From Burkholderiales bacterium RIFCSPLOWO2_02_FULL_57_36 (lineage in GTDB: Bacteria > Pseudomonadota > Gammaproteobacteria > Burkholderiales > Burkholderiaceae_D), in the NCBI GenBank assembly GCA_001770855.1, contig MESE01000148.1, positions 1 to 64,000 of the forward strand: 64,000 nt of DNA, written 5' to 3'. The position numbers and the translations under genes were made by a program. The notes under the pieces were generated by a model, which saw nothing but the letters and a program-made list of their open reading frames with translations, was not told where the DNA came from and ran no database searches. This document shows, piece by piece, positions 9,365 to 18,884 of this stretch (positions are counted from its first letter, which is position 1; each line of letters opens with the position of its first letter).

Positions 9365-10024
9365 ATGAAGTCGAGAATCGCTTTGATCCATGCGCTGGCC
9401 CACTCGGTCGCACCAATCAACGAGGAAATGGAGCGCACGTGGCCGGAGTGCGAACGCATGAATTTGCTTGACGATAGCTTGTCGGCTGATCTGGCGCGCT
9501 CGAAAAACGGACTGGATTTGGCGATGCATAAGCGCTTCTTCGCGCTCGCCGATTATGCTGTGTCTACCGGCGCGGATGGCTTGTTATTTACTTGTTCGGC
9601 GTTCGGCCCATGCATCGAAGCGGTGGCGCGCCGCTGCAGTGTGCCGGTGCTTAAACCGAACGAGGCAATGATTAACGAAGCAGTCCGGTCAGGCCGGCGT
9701 ATCGGCTTGATTGCCACCTTTGCACCTACTTTGCAATCGATGCCGGCTGAATTTCCTTCGGGAGTTGAAGTGCTTCCAGTGTTTGCCGAAGGTGCACTGG
9801 ATGCGTTGAATGCGGCAAACTTCGAGAAGCATGACGAGTTGATAATGCAAGCCGCCCAGAGCGCCGTGGCGCAGGGCGCGGATGTGATAGCGCTGGCGCA
9901 ATTCAGTATGGCGCGTGCCGAGCCCTTGCTACGAGGACCAATTACGCTGCCGGTAATAACCACCGTAGGCAGCGCGGTTCGAGCCATGCGACTCGCACTG
10001 GGCCGATTGCAGGATCCGCGTTGA
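9365..10024 (+). CDS. Aspartate/glutamate racemase-family protein lacking the second cysteine
   Basis: The product is 219 residues if it starts at ATG 9365, where the conserved MKSRIALIHAL begins; an ATG at 9311 would add 18 unconserved residues. The first active-site loop LLFTCSAFGP keeps its cysteine (C77). The second loop reads IALAQFSMAR, so glutamine (179) stands where two-cysteine racemases carry the second cysteine. It is therefore unlikely to be a classic proton-shuttling racemase and may act as an isomerase or decarboxylase on a malonate- or hydantoin-like substrate. Glycerate kinase follows after 68 bp. Confidence 0.8.
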   Translation: MKSRIALIHALAHSVAPINEEMERTWPECERMNLLDDSLSADLARSKNGLDLAMHKRFFALADYAVSTGADGLLFTCSAFGPCIEAVARRCSVPVLKPNEAMINEAVRSGRRIGLIATFAPTLQSMPAEFPSGVEVLPVFAEGALDALNAANFEKHDELIMQAAQSAVAQGADVIALAQFSMARAEPLLRGPITLPVITTVGSAVRAMRLALGRLQDPR

Positions 10025-10092
10025 TTCTTCTGTCGAACATGCTGATGAATAATCTGTGCATCACGTTCAAATAGCCAATCAACGTCATTAAA

Positions 10093-11364
10093 ATGAATTA
10101 CAGACAATTATTACTCGACAGTTTCCATGCGGCCGTTGCGGCAGCCGATCCGCTGAAAATCATTGCCCAATATCTTCCCGCAAAACCAAAAGGGAAGACG
10201 CTGGTCGTTGGAGCCGGTAAAGCTGCGGCCAGCATGGCGCGCGCTGTTGAGCTTGCGTGGCCCGACGATATGCCGCTTGAAGGCGTCGTGGTTACCCGCT
10301 ACGCACATGGCATGCGGACCGACCGCATCCGTGTTGTCGAAGCAGGCCATCCCGTGCCGGATGAGGCGGGTGAGACGGTCGCCGCCGAAATATTGGCCCG
10401 GGTTTCACAACTGACGTCCGAAGACCGTTTGATTGCGTTGATCTCGGGAGGAGGGTCAAGCCTTCTGTCCTTACCGGTGACAGGGGTGTCGATGCCGGAC
10501 CTGAAAACAGTGACCGCTGCCCTGTTGAAATCGGGTGCACCGATTGCCGACATGAACGTCATACGCAAGCATTTATCGCAAATCCAGGGAGGGCGTCTCG
10601 CTGCAGCATGCAAAGCGCCGATTACTGCATTGATTGTGAGCGACGTCACCGGCGATGATCCGAGTGCCATTGCATCCGGCCCTACCTGCTCAGACCCGAG
10701 TACATATCAGGATGCGCTCGACATCTTGCAGCGTTTTGGTGTGATGGCGCCTGCTGCAGTGACTAAGCATTTGCAGGCCGGCGTTCGTGGTGCCGTGGAC
10801 GAAACGCCGAAGCCGGGCAGTGCGGTATTTGCTCAAGTCACCAACACGGTAATTGCAACAGCGCACCAAAGTCTGCAAGCCGCGGCCGATTTTTTCCGGG
10901 CTCACGGAATTAAACCGGTTGTCCTTGGCGACACCGTAACCGGAGAGGCATCCGAAGTCGCCAAAGTGTACGCGGCATTAGCGCGCGAGATCCACAAATA
11001 CCAGCAGCCGTTCAAGGCGCCGGTCGCGCTGATTTCAGGGGGCGAATGTACTGTCACCGTGCGTGGCAAAGGGCGAGGCGGACGATGCGTGGAATTTCTA
11101 TTGTCGCTCGCATCTGAACTCGGGAGCATGCCTGGCGTGTATGCGTTGGCAGCCGACACGGACGGCATCGACGGCACGGAAGAAAATGCCGGGGCGCTGT
11201 ATTTGCCCGACACGAATGCCCGCGCCGATGCACTTGGCCTGAGCGCCACAAAAATGCTCGCCGACAATGACGGCTATGGCTATTTTTCCGCGCTGGATGA
11301 TCTGATCATTACCGGACCGACGCGTACCAACGTGAACGACTATCGGGTTATTCTGGTCATGTAG
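10093..11364 (+). CDS. ttuD: Glycerate 2-kinase, MOFRL/TtuD family
   Basis: A 423-residue member of the GckA/TtuD family, which phosphorylates D-glycerate to 2-phosphoglycerate; older annotations call it hydroxypyruvate reductase. Visible features are the N-terminal GAGKAAASMARAVE, the glycine-rich ISGGGSSLLSLP near 117-128 and the C-terminal MOFRL domain with ISGGECTVTVRGKGRGGR. Substrates could come from tartronate semialdehyde or tartrate pathways. With the upstream racemase-family gene and the TRAP transporter it may belong to an organic-acid catabolic group; pyrC follows after 40 bp. Confidence 0.9.
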   Translation: MNYRQLLLDSFHAAVAAADPLKIIAQYLPAKPKGKTLVVGAGKAAASMARAVELAWPDDMPLEGVVVTRYAHGMRTDRIRVVEAGHPVPDEAGETVAAEILARVSQLTSEDRLIALISGGGSSLLSLPVTGVSMPDLKTVTAALLKSGAPIADMNVIRKHLSQIQGGRLAAACKAPITALIVSDVTGDDPSAIASGPTCSDPSTYQDALDILQRFGVMAPAAVTKHLQAGVRGAVDETPKPGSAVFAQVTNTVIATAHQSLQAAADFFRAHGIKPVVLGDTVTGEASEVAKVYAALAREIHKYQQPFKAPVALISGGECTVTVRGKGRGGRCVEFLLSLASELGSMPGVYALAADTDGIDGTEENAGALYLPDTNARADALGLSATKMLADNDGYGYFSALDDLIITGPTRTNVNDYRVILVM

Positions 11365-11404
11365 AATTGCATTCAATTCTTTCTGAAATAAGCGCCGAGC
11401 TGTC

Positions 11405-12463
11405 ATGCAAAATGAATTAACGAAAAGCACTCCCCAAAGCATCACGATCACACGTCCCGATGACTGGCATTTGCACCTTCGTGACGGTGCCGCAATGGCC
11501 TCCGTGTTGCCGCATACTGCCCGGCAATTTGGGCGCGCGATTGTAATGCCAAATCTGAAGCCGCCGATCACCACCACGGCGCAGGCAATCGCATATCGTG
11601 GTCGGATTATGGCAGCGCTGCCGCCGGACATGCATTTCCAGCCACTGATGGTGCTGTATCTGACTGACAATACGCCGCCTGATGAAATTCGCCGTGCCAA
11701 GGACAGCGGCATTGTGCATGCGGTCAAACTATATCCCGCTGGCGCCACTACCAATTCCGATGCGGGTGTGACGAATTTGACCAAGTGCTACAAGGCATTG
11801 GAGATGATGCAAGTGCTCGGCATGCCTTTCCTGGTACACGGTGAAGTGACTGATCCGGCCATCGATATTTTCGATCGTGAAGCGGTCTTTATCGATCGTG
11901 TAATGGAACCATTGCGGCAAGACATGCCGGAGTTGAAAGTGGTGTTCGAACATATCACCACCAAAGAAGCGGCGCAGTATGTGGCCGAATCCTCAAGTAC
12001 TACCGCGGCGACCATCACTGCACACCATTTGCTTTACAACCGCAATGAAATATTCAAGGGCGGTATTCGCCCGCATTACTATTGTCTGCCGGTATTGAAG
12101 CGGGAAGAGCATCGTCAGGCGCTGGTTCGCGCCGCAACATCCGGCAGTGCAAAATTCTTCCTCGGCACCGATTCAGCACCGCATCCCAAGGGATTGAAGG
12201 AGCATGCGTGCGGCTGCGCCGGTTGCTATACGGCGCTGCATGCCATGGAGTTGTATGCGGAGGTATTCGATCAATCCAAAGCACTGGACAAGCTGGAAGC
12301 GTTCGCCAGCTTTAATGGGCCGGGATTTTATGGCTTGCCGCGTAATACGGATAGCGTCACCCTGAAACGCGAAACCTGGACCTTGCCTGCAGAATTACCG
12401 CTTGGGGAAACCACGATCATACCGTTGAATGGCGGTGAAGCCATTCACTGGAAGCTGATTTAA
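11405..12463 (+). CDS. pyrC: Dihydroorotase, class II
   Basis: A 352-residue zinc enzyme of de novo pyrimidine synthesis, closing carbamoyl-aspartate to dihydroorotate. It has the metal motif DWHLHLRDG (about 19-27), the substrate motif MPNLKPP, the lysine that is carboxylated ([16 protein letters not shown]) and the catalytic aspartate in GTDSAPHP. Length and motifs fit the E. coli type, monofunctional enzyme. It lies 40 bp after the glycerate kinase and 30 bp before the DUF3025 gene. Confidence 0.96.
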   Translation: MQNELTKSTPQSITITRPDDWHLHLRDGAAMASVLPHTARQFGRAIVMPNLKPPITTTAQAIAYRGRIMAALPPDMHFQPLMVLYLTDNTPPDEIRRAKDSGIVHAVKLYPAGATTNSDAGVTNLTKCYKALEMMQVLGMPFLVHGEVTDPAIDIFDREAVFIDRVMEPLRQDMPELKVVFEHITTKEAAQYVAESSSTTAATITAHHLLYNRNEIFKGGIRPHYYCLPVLKREEHRQALVRAATSGSAKFFLGTDSAPHPKGLKEHACGCAGCYTALHAMELYAEVFDQSKALDKLEAFASFNGPGFYGLPRNTDSVTLKRETWTLPAELPLGETTIIPLNGGEAIHWKLI

Positions 12464-12493
12464 TATCAGGCTCTTGAGCAGATTGTCGGAGAT

Positions 12494-13303
12494 ATGAGTG
12501 CTCCGTTCTTGAGAAGCATTGACTGGGAGCGTCCATGGCTAACCCCGTTACGCCCAATTGCGCACACCATCCTGCAATCCGAAAATTGGCGACAAGCGCT
12601 CAATACTGCCGCTGCCTCACTGCAAAATCATCGCGGCTTGCCGATCCGCTTTGTGCCGCAAGCGGATTTGCCACCTAAAATTTCCTACGAAGCCTTTATC
12701 AGCGATACAGGCCAAGTCCCAACCCGGGACAATTTACATGATTTTTTCAATGCCCTGATGTGGCTGACCTTTCCGAAAACAAAGGCACAACTGAATGCCC
12801 TCCAAGCGGCAGAAATTACCAAGACAGCCATGGCGCCAATTGACATTCCGTCCGATGGATTGCGTCGCGGAAAAATACGGGATGCAGCTACTATTTTTGA
12901 TGAAAACGCCGCATTGATAATTACACGTGATCCAAAACTGGTTGCGGCGCTGCGCAATCATGAATGGCATCATCTCTTCATAACGGGACGCGAGGCATTT
13001 TTGCATGATTGCGAAGTATGGCTGTTTGGCCATGCGCTTGTGGAAAAATTGGTGTCACCATATAAAGCTATCACTGCGCATGCCAGAGTGATAGCCGCAG
13101 GCAATGAATTTTTTGTCATGCGGCCAAAGGACAAGCAGGCCTGGATTGACGAGCAGGGCCGTCGGGAATTGCTACTGGGGCTATCTACTGCGGATTTTTT
13201 GCCGCTGCCAGTTCTAGGCGTACCTGGTTGGTTCGAAAATCAGGATTACGCATTTTACGGAGATACAAACGTATTTCGACCTAAGCGTGATCGCAATCAA
13301 TAG
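12494..13303 (+). CDS. DUF3025 family protein
   Basis: A 269-residue protein recognisable as DUF3025 by NLHDFFNALMWLTFPKTKAQLN and the C-terminal LGVPGWFENQDYAFYGDTNVF. No signal peptide or membrane segment is seen. The HEWHHLFITGREAF segment is histidine-rich, but no enzyme family was recognised. It follows pyrC by 30 bp on the same strand, an arrangement seen in other Burkholderiales, so it is probably co-transcribed. Function unknown. Confidence 0.85.
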   Translation: MSAPFLRSIDWERPWLTPLRPIAHTILQSENWRQALNTAAASLQNHRGLPIRFVPQADLPPKISYEAFISDTGQVPTRDNLHDFFNALMWLTFPKTKAQLNALQAAEITKTAMAPIDIPSDGLRRGKIRDAATIFDENAALIITRDPKLVAALRNHEWHHLFITGREAFLHDCEVWLFGHALVEKLVSPYKAITAHARVIAAGNEFFVMRPKDKQAWIDEQGRRELLLGLSTADFLPLPVLGVPGWFENQDYAFYGDTNVFRPKRDRNQ

Positions 13304-13683
13304 GGGGATTTACGCAACAGTTGATATCTCTTGCTGCTTGTCTCATGATGCCGCCTCTTGAGAAATGGATGATCAACTCTAATAAGATCTTCAAAATCAA
13401 GGCGTAGCAGGAGCGCGATGAAAGATATGCAAATTCAAACCACACTCAATATCTGATGCTGGTCGTACATTTTTGAGAAAAGGACGCGACTTTTCATAAT
13501 CAAACAAAATTTGCCAATTCCCTGGATGAAGTGAAGACCATACGTCGTTTGGGCATAAAAAAACAGGCTCACGAAAACGTGAGCCTGTTTCAATTTAATA
13601 ACGTCAAGTCAAATCAACCGACCTGTCTCAAACCAAAGGAAAGCGCCGAGGCACTATCCGTGGTTCAAGCGTTATCGAGTTGC
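13304..13683. other. Intergenic region between DUF3025 and the porin (convergent)
   Basis: About 380 bp with no convincing gene. Small frames here are short and resemble nothing recognised. The only clear element is the porin terminator at 13557-13592. The stretch is AT-richer than its flanks and could hold decayed sequence. Confidence 0.5.
13557..13592 (-). terminator. Rho-independent terminator of the porin gene
   Basis: AAACAGGCTCACG and CGTGAGCCTGTTT are exact complements around AAAA. Read on the minus strand the stem is followed by a T run. It lies about 90 bp beyond the porin stop codon and could also work on the plus strand. Confidence 0.85.
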
Positions 13684-14706
13684 TTAGAACAAGTGATTGA
13701 CGCCAACCGAAAAGCCGGTCAGACGTGTAGAAGCCGATACGCCGCCAGCACTTACGCGAGTTTTAGCAACATCAACGTCTGCATAGAAGTTGGTGCGCTT
13801 GGACAAGTTATAAGTTCCGCCTACGATTACCAGATTGCGGCGAACATTTGCAGGACCAGCCGTGTCCGCTTCGGTACGATAATAGCCAGCGGTTATTGCT
13901 GCTGCCGGTGTGAAGTTGAAGCTACCACCAATCCACGCATTTTCAGTTTCTGTTTCCTGAATGCCAACGCCCATATCTTGCTCGTCGTTTGCATAACCAC
14001 CCGCTACACGGAATGGGCCGGTAGCAAATGCACCACCAACGGTCCAGGTTTTCTTATCTTGGAAGCTAGTGGCCGGTGCTACAGCGACATTGCGCTCGCC
14101 TGCCGTGTATGCGCCACCGAAGCTGAATGGACCGGTCTTGAAGCTTGCGCCAACCGCTGCAGTTGCACCTGCACCAGTGTCGCCAGCAACTTCACCCAGT
14201 GCGTATTCAGCACGTACTGTCACTGGGCCGAAAGCGCCGGTGTACTGGATGTCATTGTTCAGACGGGTAAGGCCAGCTACGCCTGCAAGTGGAATGATGC
14301 CGGTGTATTTGTAAGCAAACGGATCATAGCCGCCGATGGTCTTGAAGTTGACCGAGTATTGACGACCCAGATCAACTGAGCCCCATGCGCCACCCAGACC
14401 TACGTATGCGGAGCGATTGAAGATAACGTTGGCTGCATTGTCAAATGCGCCGGTACCGGTATTGAAGCCGGTTTCCAATGTGAAATGAGCATTCATGCCG
14501 CCGCCCAGATCTTCAACACCTCTGAAGCCGATGCGATTGGAGTTGTACGTACCATTTGAACCCATTGTCAAATTGCTAGAGCCGACACTAGGGTTGGTGT
14601 GACGCAGACCGCCATCAAACGAACCGTAGATGGTGACGCTGGTTTGAGCTTGTGCAGCACCTGCGAAAGCACCCAGAACTGCAAGTGCGAGAAGCGATTT
14701 TTTCAT
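13684..14706 (-). CDS. Gram-negative general porin
   Basis: A 340-residue outer-membrane porin. The signal peptide MKKSLLALAVLGAFAGAA-QAQ ends before TSVTIYGSFDGG, the typical first strand of Burkholderiales porins. Alternating beta strands run through the protein, and the C-terminus VGVNHLF ends in the aromatic residue required for assembly by BAM. The ATG at 14706 is preceded by GGAGA, so the upstream in-frame ATG at 14751 is not used. The gene stands alone with its own terminator. Such trimeric porins admit small hydrophilic solutes. Confidence 0.95.
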   Translation of the reverse strand: MKKSLLALAVLGAFAGAAQAQTSVTIYGSFDGGLRHTNPSVGSSNLTMGSNGTYNSNRIGFRGVEDLGGGMNAHFTLETGFNTGTGAFDNAANVIFNRSAYVGLGGAWGSVDLGRQYSVNFKTIGGYDPFAYKYTGIIPLAGVAGLTRLNNDIQYTGAFGPVTVRAEYALGEVAGDTGAGATAAVGASFKTGPFSFGGAYTAGERNVAVAPATSFQDKKTWTVGGAFATGPFRVAGGYANDEQDMGVGIQETETENAWIGGSFNFTPAAAITAGYYRTEADTAGPANVRRNLVIVGGTYNLSKRTNFYADVDVAKTRVSAGGVSASTRLTGFSVGVNHLF

Positions 14707-14947
14707 TGAGTAATCTCCAGAAGTTGTCGTGCTAAAATTTATTCGTTGCATCCAGCAAGGCCACTAGTGGTAACGTCCCTGCCGGCACTTCAAAACCGTT
14801 TGATTAAGAAGCTAGTAGTCATTTCATCAAATATCGGAGTTAAGGGCAAAGACAATTTGGTTTTTATGGCAAATTGACAGCTTTAGTGTGGCTTCTGCAC
14901 AACGAGCTTTCCGAGAGGAATGGCAAACATACAACCTGGATCGGTAA

Positions 14948-15565
14948 ATGGATAAATTGATTATTGGATTCGACAAGGCGTTGCGGATCGTTGCTGGAAT
15001 GGCAACCGCCACAAGGGCGAGTCCCGCCATTGAAATCGAAGAGACTATTCTCGATTCATCGTCGCGACGTCATAGTGCCGGATTAATGCGTGTGAATCAT
15101 GTGGGCGAAATTTGTGCGCAGGCTTTATATGATGCGCAGGGCCAATTCTCTAAAAATAGCGAATTGCGGCAAAAATTTGCCGAGGCGGCGCGTGAAGAAG
15201 AGGATCATTTGGCGTGGACCGCTCACCGACTCGGCGAACTAGGTTCGCATCGCAGTATCTTGAACCCGTTCTGGTATGCAGGTGCCTATGTGTTCGGCGC
15301 CGCTGCGGCGAAATTGGGCGATGCGCGTAGCCTTGGCTTTGTCGTCGAAACCGAACGTCAGGTCGAGGCTCATTTGGCGAGTCATTTGGATACATTGCCG
15401 TTGCAGGATAAAAAATCCCGGGCGATCGTGGAGCAAATGCGGCTCGATGAAATCGCACACGGTGCGACAGCCCAATCCATGGGGGCATTGCGGGTGCCTG
15501 TTCCAATACAAAGAATGATGGCCGCCGTGGCAAAAATCATGACTACCACGGCCTACTATATATAA
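14948..15565 (+). CDS. coq7: 2-polyprenyl-3-methyl-6-methoxy-1,4-benzoquinone hydroxylase (Coq7)
   Basis: A 205-residue di-iron monooxygenase that makes the penultimate ubiquinone intermediate. The four-helix ferritin-like core carries the repeated iron ligands: a first Glu in NHVGEICAQ, EEEDH near 81, the mid-protein ETERQVEAH, and DEIAH near 172. The final MAAVAKIMTTTAYYI helix is amphipathic, fitting peripheral membrane association. It is divergent from the porin across 241 bp. Coq7, rather than UbiF, is the usual enzyme in betaproteobacteria. Confidence 0.95.
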   Translation: MDKLIIGFDKALRIVAGMATATRASPAIEIEETILDSSSRRHSAGLMRVNHVGEICAQALYDAQGQFSKNSELRQKFAEAAREEEDHLAWTAHRLGELGSHRSILNPFWYAGAYVFGAAAAKLGDARSLGFVVETERQVEAHLASHLDTLPLQDKKSRAIVEQMRLDEIAHGATAQSMGALRVPVPIQRMMAAVAKIMTTTAYYI

Positions 15566-15713
15566 AGCGTAAGCAGTGGCTTAATAATGGCCCGTGGAAA
15601 GGGAGTGCATAAGCAAAGAAAACCAGGGTGTTCGCGTCAATTAACGCTAATTTTGGCTAAGTTCGGGTTATTCCTTGATGTGCTTAAGGGCACCAGCGCT
15701 GTATTCCATCGCT

Positions 15714-16157
15714 TTATATGTCCGTGGCATCGGAGAGATCGTCCACTATTTCGACTGAATGCGTCAGTTCTGCCGTCTTCTCCAGCATGATTGAGGCTGA
15801 GCAGTATTTTTCATGTGAAAGCTTGATCGCTCGTTCAACCAGATTTTGCTTTAGATTGCGCCCTCTTACGGTGAAGTGGAAATGAATCTTGGTAAATACT
15901 TTCGGGTCTTTCTCGGCGCGTTCTGATCTGAGCGTTACATCGCAGCCGCGAATGTCCTGTCCGCTCTTGCGCAAAATTAAGACTACATCATAAGCGGTAC
16001 AGCCTCCAGTGCCTGCCAAGACCACTTCCATTGGACGTGGGGCCAGATTGCGCCCGCCTCCTTCTGGCGCGCCATCCATTGCGACCACATGGCCCGAACC
16101 AGTTTCAGCTAAAAAAGTCATTCCGGATAATCCAGTCCAGCGTACCGTGCATTCCAT
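15714..16157 (-). CDS. OsmC/YhfA-like family protein
   Basis: A 147-residue OsmC-fold protein. The GTGGCTAYDVVLILRKSGQ segment holds the first family cysteine, and HEKYCSASIMLEK holds the second, the pair that acts as a peroxidatic redox centre in OsmC/Ohr enzymes. The pattern and length are closer to the YhfA branch than to Ohr. It is transcribed toward coq7. A role in hydroperoxide or thiol stress is a family inference. Confidence 0.9.
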   Translation of the reverse strand: MECTVRWTGLSGMTFLAETGSGHVVAMDGAPEGGGRNLAPRPMEVVLAGTGGCTAYDVVLILRKSGQDIRGCDVTLRSERAEKDPKVFTKIHFHFTVRGRNLKQNLVERAIKLSHEKYCSASIMLEKTAELTHSVEIVDDLSDATDI

Positions 16158-16401
16158 GGCAATCCTTATTCAATTTCAGACAGTCGGTATTGTAACTGCT
16201 CCGATAATCGCTGTTTATTTTATGAGGGCGGACCTGCATTTTGGCGTCAAAGAATAACAATATGCTGCATTGCACTATTATTTAAGGCGTTGAAAATTAT
16301 TCACATTATGATAAATAACATTTAAGCTTATGATTTTTAAAGATAATTTAATTTAATAAATTATGGGGCGGACTCATTTCGATTATCCCGCCTTAAAATT
16401 C

Positions 16402-16430
16402 TTGCGATGCACCATCACTTTGGCTATAAT
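16402..16430 (+). promoter_or_regulatory. Sigma-70 promoter of the candidate sRNA
   Basis: TTGCGA at 16402-16407 and a perfect TATAAT at 16425-16430 are separated by 17 bp, the optimal spacing. AT-rich DNA just upstream could act as an UP element. Transcription should start near 16437. Confidence 0.7.
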
Positions 16431-16436
16431 TGTTTT

Positions 16437-16544
16437 GTCGATTGTTGGTCTGCAATGTGGCAGAAGCAATCAAGCAGTTGTCTCCTCCACCTCCTCGTTT
16501 GATGTGGATTTAAACCCGAAGCCATAAAGCTTCGGGTTTTTTTT
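16437..16544 (+). ncRNA. Candidate small RNA with a C-rich anti-Shine-Dalgarno loop
   Basis: A strong promoter and a rho-independent terminator bracket about 108 bases with no reading frame. ATCAAGC (16469-16475) pairs with GTTTGAT (16497-16503), exposing a 21-nt loop rich in CTCC repeats (TCTCCTCCACCTCCTC) that is complementary to Shine-Dalgarno sequences. The RNA ends in the hairpin at 16513-16538 plus a T run. The design resembles trans-acting sRNAs that block ribosome binding. No family name is claimed. Confidence 0.6.
16513..16544 (+). terminator. Rho-independent terminator of the candidate sRNA
   Basis: AACCCGAAGC pairs exactly with GCTTCGGGTT around the loop CATAAA, followed by eight T. 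It would insulate the sRNA from the rplM operon promoter downstream. Confidence 0.9.
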
Positions 16545-16654
16545 GCGTGCAGGAGACGGGAGTGTGTATGTTAAACACGGCCGATCTCGCCAAATGTAAA
16601 TACCGTTGGCAGAAAGTAATGTGGCCGCCTGGGAAAGTAAATCCCCTTGCTCGA

Positions 16655-16684
16655 TTGACGCATGTGCTCCAAGCAGCATATAAT
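16655..16684 (+). promoter_or_regulatory. Sigma-70 promoter of rplM-rpsI
   Basis: TTGACG (16655-16660) and TATAAT (16679-16684) are spaced by 18 bp. The predicted leader of about 108 nt begins with a small TCTTCC/GGAAGA hairpin (16692-16712). In E. coli, L13 represses its own operon through the leader; whether this leader does so is not visible. Confidence 0.65.
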
Positions 16685-16798
16685 TTCGGGTTCTTCCGTT
16701 TGCTCAGGAAGAGATAACAAGGACGAGTCTGCTGCTCTTGGCACCTTGGGTGTGCAGAACCACCAATTTGAGCGAATTAATCTAGTTAGGAAGTCATC

Positions 16799-17227
16799 AT
16801 GAAAACCTTTTCCGCTAAAGGCCACGAGGTCAAGCGCGACTGGTTCGTGATTGACGCGACGGACAAAGTCCTCGGACGTGTTGCCAGCGAAGTGGCACTC
16901 CGACTGCGCGGCAAACACAAACCGGAATTTACGCCTCACGTCGATACGGGCGATTTTATTGTTGTGATCAATGCAGGCAAACTGCGTGTGACCGGCACCA
17001 AGGCAACCGATAAAACGTATTATCGCCACACCGGATATCCGGGCGGTATTTATGAAACCAATTTCCTGAAAATGCAACAGCGTTTTCCGGGGCGCGCACT
17101 CGAAAAAGCTGTCAAGGGCATGTTGCCTAAAGGCCCGCTCGGTTACGCGATGATCAAAAAACTCAAGGTTTACGCAGAAGCGACACATCCGCACGCTGCG
17201 CAGCAACCCAAAGCACTAGAACTCTAA
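16799..17227 (+). CDS. rplM: 50S ribosomal protein L13
   Basis: The 142-residue length is exactly that of the bacterial family. The start [20 protein letters not shown] and the conserved [17 protein letters not shown] and [11 protein letters not shown] are diagnostic. L13 is an early-assembling 23S rRNA-binding protein of the large subunit. AGGAAG precedes the ATG. rpsI follows after 9 bp, the conserved two-gene operon. Confidence 0.98.
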   Translation: MKTFSAKGHEVKRDWFVIDATDKVLGRVASEVALRLRGKHKPEFTPHVDTGDFIVVINAGKLRVTGTKATDKTYYRHTGYPGGIYETNFLKMQQRFPGRALEKAVKGMLPKGPLGYAMIKKLKVYAEATHPHAAQQPKALEL

Positions 17228-17236
17228 GGAAAAGAC

Positions 17237-17629
17237 ATGATCGGTAACTACAACTACGGAACCGGCCGTCGCAAGAGTGCAGTGGCGCGGGTATTCATCA
17301 AATCCGGCTCTGGCCAGATCGTCGTCAACGGCAAGCCTGCGAATGAATATTTCTCGCGCGAAACCGGTCTGATGGTGATTCGCCAGCCTCTGGAACTGAC
17401 CAACAATGTCGAACGTTTCGACATCATGGTCAATGTCAATGGTGGTGGAGAGTCCGGCCAAGCCGGTGCAGTCCGTCACGGCATCACCCGTGCACTGATC
17501 GATTATGATGCCACCCTCAAGCCAGAACTGGCCAAGGCTGGTTTTGTGACCCGTGATGCGCGTGAAGTTGAACGGAAAAAGGTCGGCTTGCGTAAAGCGC
17601 GTCGCGCCAAACAGTTCTCCAAGCGTTAA
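17237..17629 (+). CDS. rpsI: 30S ribosomal protein S9
   Basis: The 130-residue product has the family N-terminus [15 protein letters not shown] and the C-terminal tail [17 protein letters not shown], whose last Lys-Arg reaches the P-site tRNA in the small subunit. It is translated 9 bp after rplM and the operon ends at a strong terminator 22 bp beyond the stop. Confidence 0.98.
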   Translation: MIGNYNYGTGRRKSAVARVFIKSGSGQIVVNGKPANEYFSRETGLMVIRQPLELTNNVERFDIMVNVNGGGESGQAGAVRHGITRALIDYDATLKPELAKAGFVTRDAREVERKKVGLRKARRAKQFSKR

Positions 17630-17650
17630 TTTGCGTTTTCAGAGTGTTGG

Positions 17651-17684
17651 AAAGCCGCCGGGTTTGCTCCTGGCGGCTTTTTTG
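17651..17684 (+). terminator. Rho-independent terminator of rplM-rpsI
   Basis: AAGCCGCC pairs with GGCGGCTT around a 12-nt loop, followed by TTTTTTG. It closes the ribosomal operon. Confidence 0.9.
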
Positions 17685-17800
17685 TATTTGGACGTGCAAT
17701 TTAAGGCAATGCATTTTCCAAATGGATGGGATGACGACAAATGAGAGCGCATCGCCTGTTAAAATAAAACTTGAAATACTGTTTGAGTTCAGGAAATCAA

Positions 17801-18844
17801 ATGATCAAAGTTGGTATCGTAGGAGGTACGGGGTACACCGGCGTGGAATTGTTGCGCTTGCTGGCACCGCATCCGCAGGTTGAATTGATTGCCATCACGT
17901 CGCGCAAGGAAGACGGCATGCCGGTCGCGGAAATGTATCCCTCTTTGCGTGGTCATGTATCGCTTGCCTTTTCTTCACCCGAGAAGGCGAGACTGACTGA
18001 ATGCGACGTCGTATTTTTTGCCACGCCGCATGGCGTGGCAATGGCACAGGCTCCCGAATTGCGCGCTGCCGGTGTAAAAATTATCGATCTTGCCGCCGAC
18101 TTTCGATTAAAAGATACGGCTGTATTCGAGAAATGGTACGGCTTGCCACATTCCTGCCCCGAGCTTTTGAAAGACGCGGTGTATGGCTTGCCCGAAGTGA
18201 ATCGGGAGGCGATAAAAACAGCGCAGATCATTGGTTTGCCCGGGTGCTATCCGACAACGATGCAATTGGGTTATGCCCCCTTACTTGCACAAGGCAAGGC
18301 TCTGGTCAATGAAGCTGCATTGATAGCGGATTGCAAATCCGGTGTTTCCGGCGCCGGACGCAAGGCGGAAATATCCACGCTGCTCGCAGAGGCATCCGAC
18401 AACTTCAAGGCCTACAGCGTGAAAGGCCATCGGCATTTGCCGGAAACGACGCAGGGCTTGCAAGCCATCGCCGGGCGCAAAATCGGGCTGACGTTCGTGC
18501 CGCATCTGGTGCCGATGATTCGGGGCATTCACTCGACTTTGTATGCAACGATTTTGCCGGAAGCACGCGAACTGGACTTTCAAGCGCTGTATGAAAGTCA
18601 TTTCAAGAATGATCGATTTGTTGACGTGATGCCGGCAGGCAGCCATCCGGAAACGCGATCTGTACGTGCTTCCAATATGTTGCGCATTGCCGTGCATCGG
18701 CCTGACAATGGGGATCTGCTGGTGATTCTGGTGGTGGAAGACAACCTGGTTAAAGGCGCCGCAGGCCAAGGGGTGCAATGCATGAATATCATGTTTGGCT
18801 TGGATGAAGCCACTGGATTAACGCATGTTCCGATAATGCCGTAA
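17801..18844 (+). CDS. argC: N-acetyl-gamma-glutamyl-phosphate reductase
   Basis: A 347-residue NADPH-dependent enzyme, third step of arginine synthesis. It has the Rossmann motif [17 protein letters not shown] at the N-terminus, the catalytic cysteine in [12 protein letters not shown] and the histidine in KGHRHLPE. The ATG at 17801 follows AGGAAA; an in-frame ATG at 17771 precedes that site and adds unconserved residues. Other arg genes are not in the window. Confidence 0.96.
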   Translation: MIKVGIVGGTGYTGVELLRLLAPHPQVELIAITSRKEDGMPVAEMYPSLRGHVSLAFSSPEKARLTECDVVFFATPHGVAMAQAPELRAAGVKIIDLAADFRLKDTAVFEKWYGLPHSCPELLKDAVYGLPEVNREAIKTAQIIGLPGCYPTTMQLGYAPLLAQGKALVNEAALIADCKSGVSGAGRKAEISTLLAEASDNFKAYSVKGHRHLPETTQGLQAIAGRKIGLTFVPHLVPMIRGIHSTLYATILPEARELDFQALYESHFKNDRFVDVMPAGSHPETRSVRASNMLRIAVHRPDNGDLLVILVVEDNLVKGAAGQGVQCMNIMFGLDEATGLTHVPIMP

Positions 18845-18884
18845 GTGTATTCACTATCATGTACAAATCTGAATTTTTGATCCT

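Larger units (their letters stand above)
16158..16798. other. Long intergenic region upstream of rplM
   Basis: It holds, in order, an AT-rich stretch (about 16258-16400), a promoter and candidate small RNA ending in a terminator (16402-16544), the rplM promoter (16655-16684) and the rplM leader. No protein-coding gene is supported in it. Confidence 0.7.

Noticed and set aside
13531-14379. Long plus-strand open frame opposite the porin gene
   Set aside because: It is a cysteine-rich mirror of the porin's codon pattern. The minus frame has a signal peptide, SD and terminator.
16470-16679. Minus-strand 69-codon frame over the candidate sRNA
   Set aside because: It crosses the terminator hairpin and the rplM promoter and lacks a ribosome binding site or family resemblance.
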